This document shows, piece by piece, positions 17,099 to 25,576 of a stretch of 32,131 nt of DNA; within the stretch, counting starts at the first letter, position 1; each line of letters begins with the position of its first letter. The notes beneath the pieces were generated by a model. It was not told the DNA's origin. It saw only the letters and a list, made by a program, of their open reading frames with translations, and did no database searches. This stretch comes from Selenomonadaceae bacterium. GTDB taxonomy: Bacteria > Bacillota > Negativicutes > Selenomonadales > Selenomonadaceae. The stretch is taken from NCBI GenBank assembly GCA_017406175.1, contig JAFQZB010000248.1, positions 1-32,131 on the forward strand, given 5' to 3'. The translations under genes were made by a program, and so were the position numbers.

Positions 17099-17127
17099 AG
17101 CGGCTCGGAAGAGTCGCTTTTAATTTT
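17099..17127. terminator. Bidirectional rho-independent terminator
   Basis: AGCGGCTC-GGAA-GAGTCGCT, eight pairs with one G-U. It is flanked by TTTAATTTT on the plus side and, read from the other strand, by AATTTTTTT. It sits between the convergent GT41 gene and the CsgG-like gene. Confidence 0.8.
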
Positions 17128-17171
17128 GTCAGAAGTCTTAACGAACGCCCACGAACACCAATAGAAATCAT

Positions 17172-18029
17172 TTAGAACAGTCCCTTGCTGAAAGGAATTC
17201 CTTTTGGCATGAAGTCTTTATCGCTCTTGCCCTTGACGATGACTTTATCAACGTATTTGTTCACGCGCTTAGCAATGAGTTTCGCCGAATCCTCGACCGA
17301 CTCCATATAAGCTTGCGTCCAAACGTCGTCATAACCTTTGCCTGGGCTGTGATGCTTTATTGCCTTCCCCGTGAAATTGTTTTCCCAGACAACCTCGCCG
17401 GTCTCCACGTTGATGAATTGCATGTTGACGACGGTATTAAGGGCGGTGCGTTTCGTCACGTCCAAAAGACTGCCAAAGCCGAGCAAGCCAACGCCCGCGC
17501 CGACCCGACGCAACGTCTTATCGCGATTGCTTGAGCCGCTACCGCCCAACGAAAGCCCGCCGCCAACAATGCCAGTAATCAAGCCAATAGCTTTATCTTC
17601 AACCTTTGTGGCTCCGAGGGCAAGCACTTCACAGCGAACGACATAATCAACGCCGAAGTTCTTATAAAACGCTGGCTCAAAGTCCTTGGCAACCGTGGAG
17701 GCTCGCGGCAACTCAATGGCGTCGAAAATCAGAATCTCTCCGATGTTCTCAGCGATATAGTTTTGTTCGACTACGGTCTGTGCAGGTGTCTGTTCCGCGT
17801 CAGAAGTATTTGTATCGACGACGGTAATAAGGTTTTTCTCAACGAGCTTATCGTTCAAGAAGAGTTCCAAGCTCTGAGCCGTGCCGAGTTCTTTATGCCG
17901 TGAGCCGTCCTTGACCTCGACCGCGATTTTTATTCGGTCTTCCTCCGGCAAGCCCTCGTCCTTAGCCGATACTACGCCTTGCATGACAAGTAGCAACGCT
18001 AAGCAAATCAGGAAAATTTTTCTCGTCAT
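17172..18029 (-). CDS. Secreted CsgG-like protein
   Basis: 285 residues. A signal peptide occupies residues 1-22 (MTRK, hydrophobic core, VVSA). No lipobox Cys is visible, unlike true CsgG lipoproteins. The body has alternating strands with DYVVRCEVLAL, then a Gly-rich stretch at about 150-195 interrupted by RDKTLRR, then VVNMQFINVETGEVVWENNFTGKA. The last block is typical of CsgG/HfaB-like and related envelope proteins that form or gate periplasmic assemblies. Start ATG at 18029 with GGAGGAG 5 bases upstream; the frame opens at 18062 within the promoter. It follows a GT41 gene by 58 bases. Assignment to CsgG is by general look, not by a diagnostic motif. Confidence 0.6.
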   Translation of the reverse strand: MTRKIFLICLALLLVMQGVVSAKDEGLPEEDRIKIAVEVKDGSRHKELGTAQSLELFLNDKLVEKNLITVVDTNTSDAEQTPAQTVVEQNYIAENIGEILIFDAIELPRASTVAKDFEPAFYKNFGVDYVVRCEVLALGATKVEDKAIGLITGIVGGGLSLGGSGSSNRDKTLRRVGAGVGLLGFGSLLDVTKRTALNTVVNMQFINVETGEVVWENNFTGKAIKHHSPGKGYDDVWTQAYMESVEDSAKLIAKRVNKYVDKVIVKGKSDKDFMPKGIPFSKGLF

Positions 18030-18053
18030 AACATCTCCTCCATTTTTTCCGAT

Positions 18054-18082
18054 ATTATACAATAGCCCACTTTAGCAGGGAA
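18054..18082 (-). promoter_or_regulatory. Possible promoter of the CsgG-like gene
   Basis: On the minus strand a perfect TATAAT (18054-18059) lies 24 bases upstream of the start codon. The -35 at 17 bp is weak (TTCCCT). It would allow expression independent of the upstream GT41 gene. Confidence 0.4.
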
Positions 18083-18087
18083 AATTT

Positions 18088-19650
18088 TTATTGTCGGCTC
18101 CGTTCAATGTCTAGGACGTCGATAAAGGCTTGCTCAACTTCACGGATATAACCTATCGAATCCATAAGCGGCGACTTCTTCATCATAGTTCGCAGATTTT
18201 TTTTGAGGATATTCAACAGTTCCCAATCGCCCGCCAAGGAAATTGCCCGTTCAACATAACTTTGATAAGAATTAACTGCCAACTCGTCAAGCCCGATATT
18301 TTTTAAAATACTTAGTCCGAAACGCGTTCCATGCCTTGTGCCATAAAGACTGATAACTGGAACGCCCATATGCAATGCTTCGCAAGTTGTAACTCCGCCA
18401 GTGTAGGGAAAAGTGTCCAAAGCAATATCCACGTCGTTATATTCCGAAAGATAATTTTTAGTGGTGGGACGCAATTCCACCTGTGCGAGGTCAAAGCCGA
18501 ATTTCTTAAGACGCCTAAGGATAAAATCTCTTCCGCCGTCCATGTCAATGATTTTATTTTTTAGAATCAAACGGCTGTTAGGGACAGTGTATAAAATTTG
18601 TTGCCACGCAATCAAAATGGCGTCGGTTATCTTTTGAAATTGATTGAAGGAGCCAAAAGTCACGAATCCATTTTTAATGCACGGTGGCTCATCAGTTAAT
18701 TCATTCGTACTTGTCGGCTCGTAGCAAATGTGGCTATGCGGAAGCTTTATAACCTTTTCTGTGAAAAAATTTTCGTCGCCAGCGCAATACACGTCCGCGA
18801 GAAAATAATCAACGCAATCAAAGCCCGTGCTAAACATGTCACCAACACCCACGATTTGAACAGAAGCAGGACGATAAGCCGTAAGCAAAAGTCGATTGTT
18901 CCCCGTATGCCCAGACAAGTCAAAGAGAATGTCAATCTCGTCGTCACGAATGAGTTTTGCCGCCTGCTCGTTTTTTAAATCGTAAATGTCTCGCCAATTA
19001 TCAATAGCCGTGCGCAAATAATCATTGATTTTGTCTTTAGATTTGTCGTTTGAATAACAATAAAGCTCGAAAAGATTTCTATCAAATTTTGTCATCAATG
19101 GCCACGACCAATTCATCACGGGGTGCAAATGAAAATCGCCAGATACGAAACCTATGCGGATTTTTTCATGATTATAAAACTGTCTTGGGAAAGGCGTATC
19201 TGTCAAACGCTTTTTGAATTTGTCGCGGAAAGCATGTAAGTCGGCAACAGAAAATTTTTCGGAAGTATTCGACATGAAAAAAGCATTTTCGATTGCGGCT
19301 AAGGGAAGTTCTTCTTTTTCGTCCAATTCCAAAGCTGAGCAACAGTATTTTAAAGATTCCTCGTTCAAAGCCAAAACGCCACTAGCCCTGCCGATAAGAG
19401 CGAGAATCTTCATAGCAAATCTTTTTCCCTTGGGCGAAGAAAAATCCAACAGCGGCAAAACTCTTTTGAGCGCGTAGTATTCTTTTACAGAATTATTTCG
19501 TGCTTTCCAAATAAAAGCTTCCAGAGAATGCGCCTTGCGGTATCTCGGCGCGGCACGTTTAATCTTTTCCAGAATTTTTAACGCCGCATCATAACTTTTG
19601 GCATCGGATAGTTTTTCCGCCTTTGAATACATTTCTTGGATATTCATCAT
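18088..19650 (-). CDS. SPINDLY/GT41-type O-GlcNAc transferase-like glycosyltransferase, copy 2
   Basis: 520 residues, clearly paralogous to the gene at 15522-17087 over the full length, with long identical runs such as DTFPYTGGVTTCEAL and KKSPLMDS. N-terminal TPR-like helices lie at 7-45 and 80-110, the GT41 catalytic region at 160-510. This copy keeps the His-Pro-Val motif (176-178, in GDFHLHPVMNW) that aligns with the active-site His region of OGT. It also keeps DLSGHT and FGSFNQFQKIT (conserved Lys). Likely a cytoplasmic protein O-glycosyltransferase. The gene is AT-rich (18 of 60 G+C in one counted block) compared with copy 1. Its ATG overlaps the aminotransferase TGA; a second ATG follows immediately at 19647. 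Confidence 0.88.
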   Translation of the reverse strand: MMNIQEMYSKAEKLSDAKSYDAALKILEKIKRAAPRYRKAHSLEAFIWKARNNSVKEYYALKRVLPLLDFSSPKGKRFAMKILALIGRASGVLALNEESLKYCCSALELDEKEELPLAAIENAFFMSNTSEKFSVADLHAFRDKFKKRLTDTPFPRQFYNHEKIRIGFVSGDFHLHPVMNWSWPLMTKFDRNLFELYCYSNDKSKDKINDYLRTAIDNWRDIYDLKNEQAAKLIRDDEIDILFDLSGHTGNNRLLLTAYRPASVQIVGVGDMFSTGFDCVDYFLADVYCAGDENFFTEKVIKLPHSHICYEPTSTNELTDEPPCIKNGFVTFGSFNQFQKITDAILIAWQQILYTVPNSRLILKNKIIDMDGGRDFILRRLKKFGFDLAQVELRPTTKNYLSEYNDVDIALDTFPYTGGVTTCEALHMGVPVISLYGTRHGTRFGLSILKNIGLDELAVNSYQSYVERAISLAGDWELLNILKKNLRTMMKKSPLMDSIGYIREVEQAFIDVLDIERSRQ

Positions 19651-20813
19651 TTATGCCCTTTCAAGAAGTGTTCAATACGATTCAACGCCTCAGAAATCTT
19701 ATCAATGCTCGTGGCGTAGGAGCAACGCACATGACCCGCGCCGCATTTGCCAAAAGCCGTGCCAGGAACAAGGGCGACGTGCTCGGCTTGAATCAAACGT
19801 TCGGCGAACTCCTCTGAAGTCAAACCGCTCGACGTGATGTCAGGGAAGATATAGAACGCTCCCCGCGGCTCGAAACTATCCAAGCCCAAAGTCTTAAAGC
19901 CGTCGTAAATCAAGTGGCGGCGTCTGTCGTAATCGGCGACCATCTTTAGCATATACTTTTCTCCGCGCTTGAGAGCCTCCACAGCTGCCATCTGTGCGGT
20001 TATCGGTGCGCAAAGAATCGTGTACTGATGAATCTTCGTCATCGCCCCGATAAAATCTGGATTGCTCAGTGCGTAGCCGATACGCCAGCCAGTCATCGCA
20101 TACGCCTTACTGAATCCGTTAAGCAAAATCGTCCGGTCGCGCATCTTCGGCAGGGCGGCAAAGCATTCGTGGACGCCGCCATAAGTCAAGTCGCCGTAAA
20201 TCTCGTCGCTGATAACAATCAAATCGTGAGCCTCGGCGAAGTCGGCAATCTTCAACAGGTCGTCGCGTTCCATAATCGCGCCCGTCGGGTTGTTCGGGTA
20301 GCCGATAAGGATTGCCTTAGTCTTCGGCGTGATGAACGGTTCCAACTCTTCGGGCGTGATTCGGAATTCGTTTTCGATCGTGGCGGGCACGCTGACAGGC
20401 ATACCATTAGCAAGGAAGGTGCACGCTTGATAAGAGACGTAGCACGGCTCCGGAATCAAAACTTCGTCGCCGGGGTCGAGTATCGCACGCAACGCAAGGT
20501 CGAGAGCTTCACTCACGCCGACTGTAACCAAAATTTCCGTGTCAGCGTCGTAGTTTAGGTCGAACTTGTCGACGTAGTGGCGGGCAATCTCCTTCCGCAG
20601 TTCAGGCATTCCGCGATTAGCCGTGTAGCTCGTGTAGCCGCGTTCCAAACCGTAGACGCAACTCTCGCGAATCGTCCATGGCGTCACGAAGTCAGGCTCG
20701 CCCACGCCCAAAGAGATAACGTCCTGCATTTTCGCCGCTATGTCAAAGAACTTCCTTATGCCGCTCGGCGCGATTGACTTAACCGAATTCGACAGCCTAG
20801 CTTGCCACGTCAT
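19647..20813 (-). CDS. Class I/II PLP-dependent aminotransferase (alanine/aromatic type)
   Basis: 388 residues. PLP fold type I: the Schiff-base Lys is K236 in SKAYAMTGWRIGY, with NNPTG at 174-178, SDEIYG at 202-207 and a carboxylate-binding Arg near 364 (VRCSYA). It transfers amino groups between an amino acid and a 2-oxo acid. Family-level similarity is to the AspC/AlaT/PatA group. The gene overlaps the upstream Lrp-type regulator by ATGA, a pairing like B. subtilis alaR-alaT, so alanine transamination is a reasonable guess. Substrate is not decided by sequence. It continues with the GT41 gene by another ATGA overlap, although the two functions look unrelated. Confidence 0.92.
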   Translation of the reverse strand: MTWQARLSNSVKSIAPSGIRKFFDIAAKMQDVISLGVGEPDFVTPWTIRESCVYGLERGYTSYTANRGMPELRKEIARHYVDKFDLNYDADTEILVTVGVSEALDLALRAILDPGDEVLIPEPCYVSYQACTFLANGMPVSVPATIENEFRITPEELEPFITPKTKAILIGYPNNPTGAIMERDDLLKIADFAEAHDLIVISDEIYGDLTYGGVHECFAALPKMRDRTILLNGFSKAYAMTGWRIGYALSNPDFIGAMTKIHQYTILCAPITAQMAAVEALKRGEKYMLKMVADYDRRRHLIYDGFKTLGLDSFEPRGAFYIFPDITSSGLTSEEFAERLIQAEHVALVPGTAFGKCGAGHVRCSYATSIDKISEALNRIEHFLKGHK

Positions 20814-21289
20814 GGCGAAACCACCAGCCTGCGGTCGCGGTCGTCGTCATCCATTATCACGCCGTCTTTCTTGTACGCCTTCAACATGAAATGACTTCGC
20901 GTCTGCGTCACGCCCTCAATCGGTGCTAGCCTCGTCGCTACGAAATTAGCCACGTCCTTTAACGATTTACCCTCAATGATTACCAGCAGGTCAAAGTTGC
21001 CGCTCATTAGATAAACCGTGCGCACCTCGTCGAAGCGGTAAATCTTTTCCGCAATGGCATCGAAGCCGACCTCTCGTTGCGGCGTCAAGTTTATCTCGAT
21101 TATCGCCGTTACCACATCATCGCCGAACTTTTCCCAGTTAATCAGCGCACCATACGACAGGATAATTTTTTCCTTCTCCAGCACGGCAATATCCTTTTCA
21201 ATCTCGTACTCGGACTTTTGTAACATGCTCGCTAGCTCGCCCGTCGAAAGCCGCGCATTGTGCTCCAGCAGTTCCAATATCTCTTTCAT
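20810..21289 (-). CDS. Lrp/AsnC-family transcriptional regulator
   Basis: 159 residues. Residues 1-55 form the winged helix-turn-helix (LLEHNARLSTGELASMLQKSEYEIEKDI). Residues ~60-140 form the RAM ligand-binding domain (TAIIEINLTPQREVGFDAIAEKI, then YLMSGNFDLLVIIEG). Such proteins sense amino acids and commonly regulate adjacent amino-acid genes; the overlapping aminotransferase gene is the obvious candidate target. ATG at 21289 with AAGGAGA upstream. A repeat-built hairpin (21308-21363) sits just upstream in its leader. The C-terminal tail DDDDRDRRLVVSP is unusual but simply extends past the RAM domain. Confidence 0.92.
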   Translation of the reverse strand: MKEILELLEHNARLSTGELASMLQKSEYEIEKDIAVLEKEKIILSYGALINWEKFGDDVVTAIIEINLTPQREVGFDAIAEKIYRFDEVRTVYLMSGNFDLLVIIEGKSLKDVANFVATRLAPIEGVTQTRSHFMLKAYKKDGVIMDDDDRDRRLVVSP

Positions 21290-21307
21290 GTCAAATCATC
21301 TCCTTAG

Positions 21308-21363
21308 TAGGGACTAGTTGTTAGGGACTAGGGACTAGTGTTTTTACTCGTCCCTAGTCCCTA
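21308..21363. repeat. Heptamer-built perfect hairpin between fliB and the Lrp gene
   Basis: The heptamer TAGGGAC occurs at 21308, 21322 and 21329, and its complement GTCCCTA at 21350 and 21357. The tandem pair 21322-21335 and the inverted pair 21350-21363 form a perfect 14-bp stem, extended after one mismatch by AGT/ACT, with a GTTTTT loop. The fliB stop codon (TAG, 21361-21363) lies inside the stem. No T-tract follows on either strand, so it is not a standard terminator; a REP-like element or mRNA-processing or stability hairpin fits better. Confidence 0.8.
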
Positions 21364-22386
21364 TTCAAGCATCATTGAGTAGAAAACTTCGGCGTCGTGC
21401 AACTCGGCAAAAGTCTTTATCGCCTCCATGCCTCCGCGACTGTGATCCATTTTGTCATTTAGCGATAGCAACAGCTCTAAGAAGTTTTCGACGGTGAGCC
21501 TCCGCTTTGAAATGGTCGTCAAGACTGCCGCGAACTCGATAGCCCGATAAGCCGTGACGAACACTCGACTATTGAACGCCGCCCCGCCCGCGAACGCACA
21601 CGGATAACACCTCATGACGAATTCATTGACCAAATAATTTTCCAAGACTACGGCAAATCTCCCGCGCAGTTGAGCTAAGATATTTTCCCTGTGCGTCAAG
21701 TAAACCTCGGCTAGCTGATTCTTCTTGTCGACGGATAAGTTTGCGTCGTACATTTCCCCGAAGACCTCCGCCAAAGCCGCCGCGTGATTCAAAGCGTCAA
21801 AGTCGACTGGCACGGAACTTTTTTCGCCGAAGAACTCACATAGCTCCTTAAGCCGCTGATTAATCGATAGCTCCCGACGTTGCAGAATTTTTATCGCCGC
21901 CCGTTGTAGACTAATGAACTCCTCGGCGGGCATTGAAAGTCTTTCCGTGAAGTCGAACACCTGCCGCGCCCGTAGCTCGTCGACGATTTCAAAATCAATC
22001 GGCTCGTCCCTTAGCAGAATCAGAATCGCCGCAACCGGGCAAGTCAGCGTCATTGCCTGCGAATAAACTTCTGCGCCGAGCTTGTACGTCACACGCGGGA
22101 AGCTTTGACAGACTGCCGTTAAGAATTCCTCGCCGTGCTTGAGCTGAAGCTTGCACAAAAAGTTTTCGTCAAGGAAAGGACATGCCCCAGAACTTTGCAT
22201 TTGGAACGCTTGCCCCGACTCGTCGACGTGGCGGAAGATTTCTGCGCGGGCGGCGGTAGGGAGATGCAGATATTTTTCCCGCGTCTCCTCGTCAAGCACA
22301 ATCCGCCAATCTCGACAGCACCGCGAATCGCAAGCCTTGCCGTCACACTTGAACGCCCTAACGTAAGTCGGACGATAAACCTTCAT
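21361..22386 (-). CDS. fliB: Flagellin lysine-N-methylase (FliB family)
   Basis: 341 residues. The N-terminus RPTYVRAFKCDGKACDSRCCRDWRI carries the Cys cluster C-x4-C-x3-CC (C14, C19, C23, C24) of FliB-type proteins. Further cysteines follow in GACPFLDENFLC and AVCQSFPR, as expected for a metal or Fe-S centre. FliB methylates surface lysines of flagellin in Salmonella, which indicates that this organism or its ancestor makes flagella. I chose the ATG at 22386, which overlaps the stop of the flavoprotein gene (ATGA); a GTG at 22410 is possible, but neither has a strong ribosome site, so coupling is likely. The target here is inferred, not shown. Confidence 0.8.
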   Translation of the reverse strand: MKVYRPTYVRAFKCDGKACDSRCCRDWRIVLDEETREKYLHLPTAARAEIFRHVDESGQAFQMQSSGACPFLDENFLCKLQLKHGEEFLTAVCQSFPRVTYKLGAEVYSQAMTLTCPVAAILILLRDEPIDFEIVDELRARQVFDFTERLSMPAEEFISLQRAAIKILQRRELSINQRLKELCEFFGEKSSVPVDFDALNHAAALAEVFGEMYDANLSVDKKNQLAEVYLTHRENILAQLRGRFAVVLENYLVNEFVMRCYPCAFAGGAAFNSRVFVTAYRAIEFAAVLTTISKRRLTVENFLELLLSLNDKMDHSRGGMEAIKTFAELHDAEVFYSMMLE

Positions 22387-23003
22387 CTGATAAAATGCGT
22401 CGGCGTCCACGGCTCAACCTTTGGCAAGCCGAACTTTTCTTTGCCCAGCGCGATACTCTTCATAAGGAACGTCATGTTGCGAGCAAGCGTGCGCATCGTC
22501 TGCAAGCCCTCAATGTCCTGCAAGCCTTCGCCCGGTTCCATGCCGTAAACCATATTCCAATATTGGCTAGTGGCAATCGTCATGCCCGTGTTGCCGAAAT
22601 ATTTATTGAACACGTCGTAAGCCGCCGAACACCCGCCGCGCCGAGCAACCACTACGCCCGCGCCGACCTTGCCAGTCTTGTCCTGAGTGAATGTGCTGTA
22701 GAAGAGCCTATCGAGAAAGGCAAGAGCCGTGCCATTGGGCGAGGCGAAGTAGACCGGCGCACCGATAACGAACCCTTCCGCCTCCATGAAGTAAGGCGCA
22801 ATCTCATTAACCACGTCGTCGAAAACGCATTTGCCGCGCTGGAAACAACTTTGACACGCCACGCACCCGCGAACGACTTTGTTGCCAATGTGCAAGTACT
22901 TCGTCTCGACGCCCTCCGCCTCGAAAACTTTAATCATCTCGTTCAGCGCAATGCTCGTGTTGCCATTTGCTTTCGGCGAGCCGTTGACCAACAGAACTTT
23001 CAT
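22383..23003 (-). CDS. Iron-sulfur flavoprotein / NADPH-dependent FMN reductase family
   Basis: 206 residues with a flavodoxin-like fold. The FMN phosphate loop NGSPKANGNT is at 8-17. The compact cysteine motif C47-x2-C50-x2-C53-x5-C59 is that of the iron-sulfur flavoproteins (Isf) of anaerobes, which hold a 4Fe-4S cluster next to FMN. The GAPVYFASPNG segment is the second FMN-binding loop. Such proteins move electrons from ferredoxin or reduce oxygen and peroxide in anaerobes; the role here is open. Start ATG at 23003 with AAAGGAG 8 bases upstream (the frame opens at 23021). Upstream fliB-coupled neighbour may be fortuitous, or FliB may need reduction. Confidence 0.85.
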   Translation of the reverse strand: MKVLLVNGSPKANGNTSIALNEMIKVFEAEGVETKYLHIGNKVVRGCVACQSCFQRGKCVFDDVVNEIAPYFMEAEGFVIGAPVYFASPNGTALAFLDRLFYSTFTQDKTGKVGAGVVVARRGGCSAAYDVFNKYFGNTGMTIATSQYWNMVYGMEPGEGLQDIEGLQTMRTLARNMTFLMKSIALGKEKFGLPKVEPWTPTHFIR

Positions 23004-23062
23004 TTTAAGCACTCCTTTCATACGCTTTGCGCTATATTTTGACGCGGCAAGCGAAAATCCTT

Positions 23063-24118
23063 TTACAACATGCTATCAATCTCCTTGAACAGTTCGGCGA
23101 CGAGTTGAGCTTCAGGAACTTTGCGGACGATTTGCCCCTTGCGGAAAATAATTCCTTGTCCGTCAGCTCCGGCGATGCCAACATCAGCCGTCCGCGCCTC
23201 GCCGGGACCATTGACGACACAACCCATAACCGCGACTGTCAGCGGCTGTTTGATTGTGTTAAGACGTTCCTCGACCTGCGCGGCGATTGCGGGCAAGTCA
23301 ATCCGTGTGCGTCCGCAAGTCGGGCAAGCAATCAACGTAACGCCGCCTTCACGCAAGCCCAGCGACTTGAGAATTTCCTTAGCGACTTTGACTTCAACGA
23401 GCGGGTCGCCCGTCAACGAAACGCGGATTGTATCGCCAATGCCCTCCGCTAGCAATGCGCCGATTCCCACCGCCGACTTTATCACGCCGCTATTAATCGT
23501 GCCCGCCTCCGTGATTCCCAAATGCAAAGGGTAGTTCGTCTGCCGACTTGCCAAACGATAAGCCGCCAACGTCAACGGCACGTCGTGAGCCTTCAGAGAA
23601 ATTTTTATGTCGAAGAAGTCTTCCGCCTCCAAAATCGCGACGTGCTCCATTGCCGATTCAACCAGAGCCTCAGGCGTCGCCCCGCCGTATTTAGCTAAGA
23701 GCTTGCGACTTAATGACCCCGCGTTGACGCCTATCCTTATCGGAATTCGGGACGCTTTCGCAGATTTGACGACTTCCCGCACGTGAGCCGCCCCGCCTAT
23801 GTTGCCAGGGTTCAATCGCAACGCCGCCACGCCTTGAGCAATCGCCTCCAACGCCAGCTTATAATCAAAGTGAATGTCCGCGACAATCGGCACGTCGACT
23901 GCAGAGACAATCGCGCCTAAGGACTTCGCCGTCGTCATATCGGGCACGGCAACTCGGACAATGTCGCAACCCTCCGCCGCGAGCCTTTGGACTTGTTCAA
24001 TCGTCGCCGCCGTGTCGTGAGTCTTCGTGTTCGTCATGGACTGGATACTAATCGCCGCCCCGCCACCAACTTTGACGTTCCCAACGCTGATTTGCCGTGT
24101 CAACTTCCTATCAATCAT
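23063..24118 (-). CDS. ispG: (E)-4-hydroxy-3-methylbut-2-enyl-diphosphate synthase
   Basis: 351 residues, the bacterial short form. Converts MEcPP to HMBPP in the methylerythritol phosphate route to isoprenoids, using a 4Fe-4S cluster. Cluster ligands are visible as C265, C268 (ACPTCGRT) and C300 (GCVVNGPGE), with Glu307 as the fourth ligand. The TIM-barrel part shows SIQSMTNTKTHD, DIHFDYKLA and RLNPGNIG. The ATG abuts the wbaP TGA directly (TGAATG). ispG in other Bacillota often lies with dxr and rseP; here it is coupled to a polyprenyl-phosphate sugar transferase, linking isoprenoid supply and use by position. Confidence 0.97.
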   Translation of the reverse strand: MIDRKLTRQISVGNVKVGGGAAISIQSMTNTKTHDTAATIEQVQRLAAEGCDIVRVAVPDMTTAKSLGAIVSAVDVPIVADIHFDYKLALEAIAQGVAALRLNPGNIGGAAHVREVVKSAKASRIPIRIGVNAGSLSRKLLAKYGGATPEALVESAMEHVAILEAEDFFDIKISLKAHDVPLTLAAYRLASRQTNYPLHLGITEAGTINSGVIKSAVGIGALLAEGIGDTIRVSLTGDPLVEVKVAKEILKSLGLREGGVTLIACPTCGRTRIDLPAIAAQVEERLNTIKQPLTVAVMGCVVNGPGEARTADVGIAGADGQGIIFRKGQIVRKVPEAQLVAELFKEIDSML

Positions 24119-25546
24119 TCAATAAGCCCCCTTGCCTTTGAAGACCGCCTTAACAGTTTTGAACAGATACATCAAGTCAATCCAAACAGACCAGTTGCGA
24201 ACGTACCAAGTATCCATTGCGACGCGTTCAGGATAAGTCGTGTCACTGCGCCCGCTAACCTGCCACATGCCCGTTATCCCCGGCAACACCATGTAATATT
24301 CGCGAATGTTCTTGCCGTAGCGCACGACCTCCGCTTGAACAATCGGACGCGGTCCAACCAAACTCATCTCGCCGCGTATAACGTTCCAAAGTTGCGGCAA
24401 CTCGTCTAAGCTCGTCCGTCGCAGAAAATTTCCCAGTTTCGTTACCCTTGGGTCATGAGTCAGCTTGAAAGTTTCTTCCCATTCGCGCCGCGCCTCCGGA
24501 TTCTCGGCGAGGTATTCTTTTAACTTCGCCTCGGCATCGGGTATCATCGTCTGGAACTTGTAGCACGGAAATTTTTTGCCCGCCGCCCCAACTCGCCTAT
24601 GTGCAAAGATAACGTGCCCGCGGTTGTCAATCGCCACTGCCAAAGCAATAGCAAGCAGGACAGGAGAAATCATCAGCCCGCCGACAATCGTAAGCGTCAA
24701 GTCGAAAATCCTTTTGATAACTCGGTTGTATGGTCGCGATAGGTTATTGCGCAGGTTGAGCAGTAAAATTTTTTCGCTGAACAAGAGAGACAACTCCACG
24801 CTAGACATCGGCGTCCCGATTAAGTCGGGCACGAACGAAATATTTTTGACGTACGGTTGAATGTCGCTGATTAGTGATTGAAGGCGTTCCTTGCCCAGAC
24901 CCGGCGCGGCGATTATGACTGTCTTGACGCAAGCCGCCCGAATGATTCTGCGTGCCTCGTCGAAGCCGCCGAGTATCGGGAAATCCTTCGGCAACGTCGC
25001 GGAAATTGGGTGGTCGTCAATCAGCCCGACGACTTTATAACGATAGCCCAAATCCTCTCGCCAGAACTTTATCAGCCGCTCCGCCGTCAGCCCCGCGCCA
25101 ATTAGGATTATCGGTTCGTAGAAAATATTTCGCCGCTTCATGAACTTTAGCGCACAGTACCGAATCAAGCAGACATTGACGAGAACGAACAGCCCGAACA
25201 GGATTATAAACAGCCGCGACGATTGATTGCTTGCCTTAAGGAAGTAGATGATTATGATTGACGCTATCCAGCCCGCGAAGACCGATTGGAAGATGTCGCG
25301 CATGGTGTCCACGACGGGTTTCATTTGCCGATATGAGCGCGATTGACCGAGGAAGATTATAAACAACAGCGGCACGGCTCCATAAATATAAGCGTCGCCA
25401 TAAAGATAAGTAACGCGGTTCCACGTGTCTAGCCAGTCGCGCAAGGCAAAGGCGAGGTGTTCGCTTAGGACTACGCCGACATAATCGAGGAGCAAGAATA
25501 AAAGCGGCGGCGCGATTGAGCTTAGGGGCGTCGGATTCTTTGACAT
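24119..25546 (-). CDS. Polyprenyl-phosphate sugar-1-phosphate transferase (WbaP-like)
   Basis: 475 residues. Membrane-bound enzyme that starts exopolysaccharide, O-antigen or glycan synthesis by moving a hexose-1-phosphate to undecaprenyl phosphate. Four hydrophobic segments lie near 12-34, 52-68, 90-104 and 112-130. A Rossmann-like domain ([11 protein letters not shown] at 148-158) follows, then a re-entrant hydrophobic helix ([20 protein letters not shown]). The C-terminal catalytic domain shows [24 protein letters not shown] and SLVGPRPI. This is the full WbaP-type layout rather than the short PglC type. ATG at 25546 with GAGGAAAG upstream. Galactose versus glucose specificity cannot be told. 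Confidence 0.93.
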   Translation of the reverse strand: MSKNPTPLSSIAPPLLFLLLDYVGVVLSEHLAFALRDWLDTWNRVTYLYGDAYIYGAVPLLFIIFLGQSRSYRQMKPVVDTMRDIFQSVFAGWIASIIIIYFLKASNQSSRLFIILFGLFVLVNVCLIRYCALKFMKRRNIFYEPIILIGAGLTAERLIKFWREDLGYRYKVVGLIDDHPISATLPKDFPILGGFDEARRIIRAACVKTVIIAAPGLGKERLQSLISDIQPYVKNISFVPDLIGTPMSSVELSLLFSEKILLLNLRNNLSRPYNRVIKRIFDLTLTIVGGLMISPVLLAIALAVAIDNRGHVIFAHRRVGAAGKKFPCYKFQTMIPDAEAKLKEYLAENPEARREWEETFKLTHDPRVTKLGNFLRRTSLDELPQLWNVIRGEMSLVGPRPIVQAEVVRYGKNIREYYMVLPGITGMWQVSGRSDTTYPERVAMDTWYVRNWSVWIDLMYLFKTVKAVFKGKGAY

Positions 25547-25576
25547 GTTCTTTCCTCTTCCAAAAATTTTTTGCCC

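Noticed and set aside
21308-21363. CRISPR array
   Set aside because: Heptamer repeats without uniform spacers and with inverted copies; a hairpin element explains them.
22395-23042. 215-codon plus-strand open frame
   Set aside because: Antisense to the iron-sulfur flavoprotein gene; low-complexity R/A/N-rich product without motifs.
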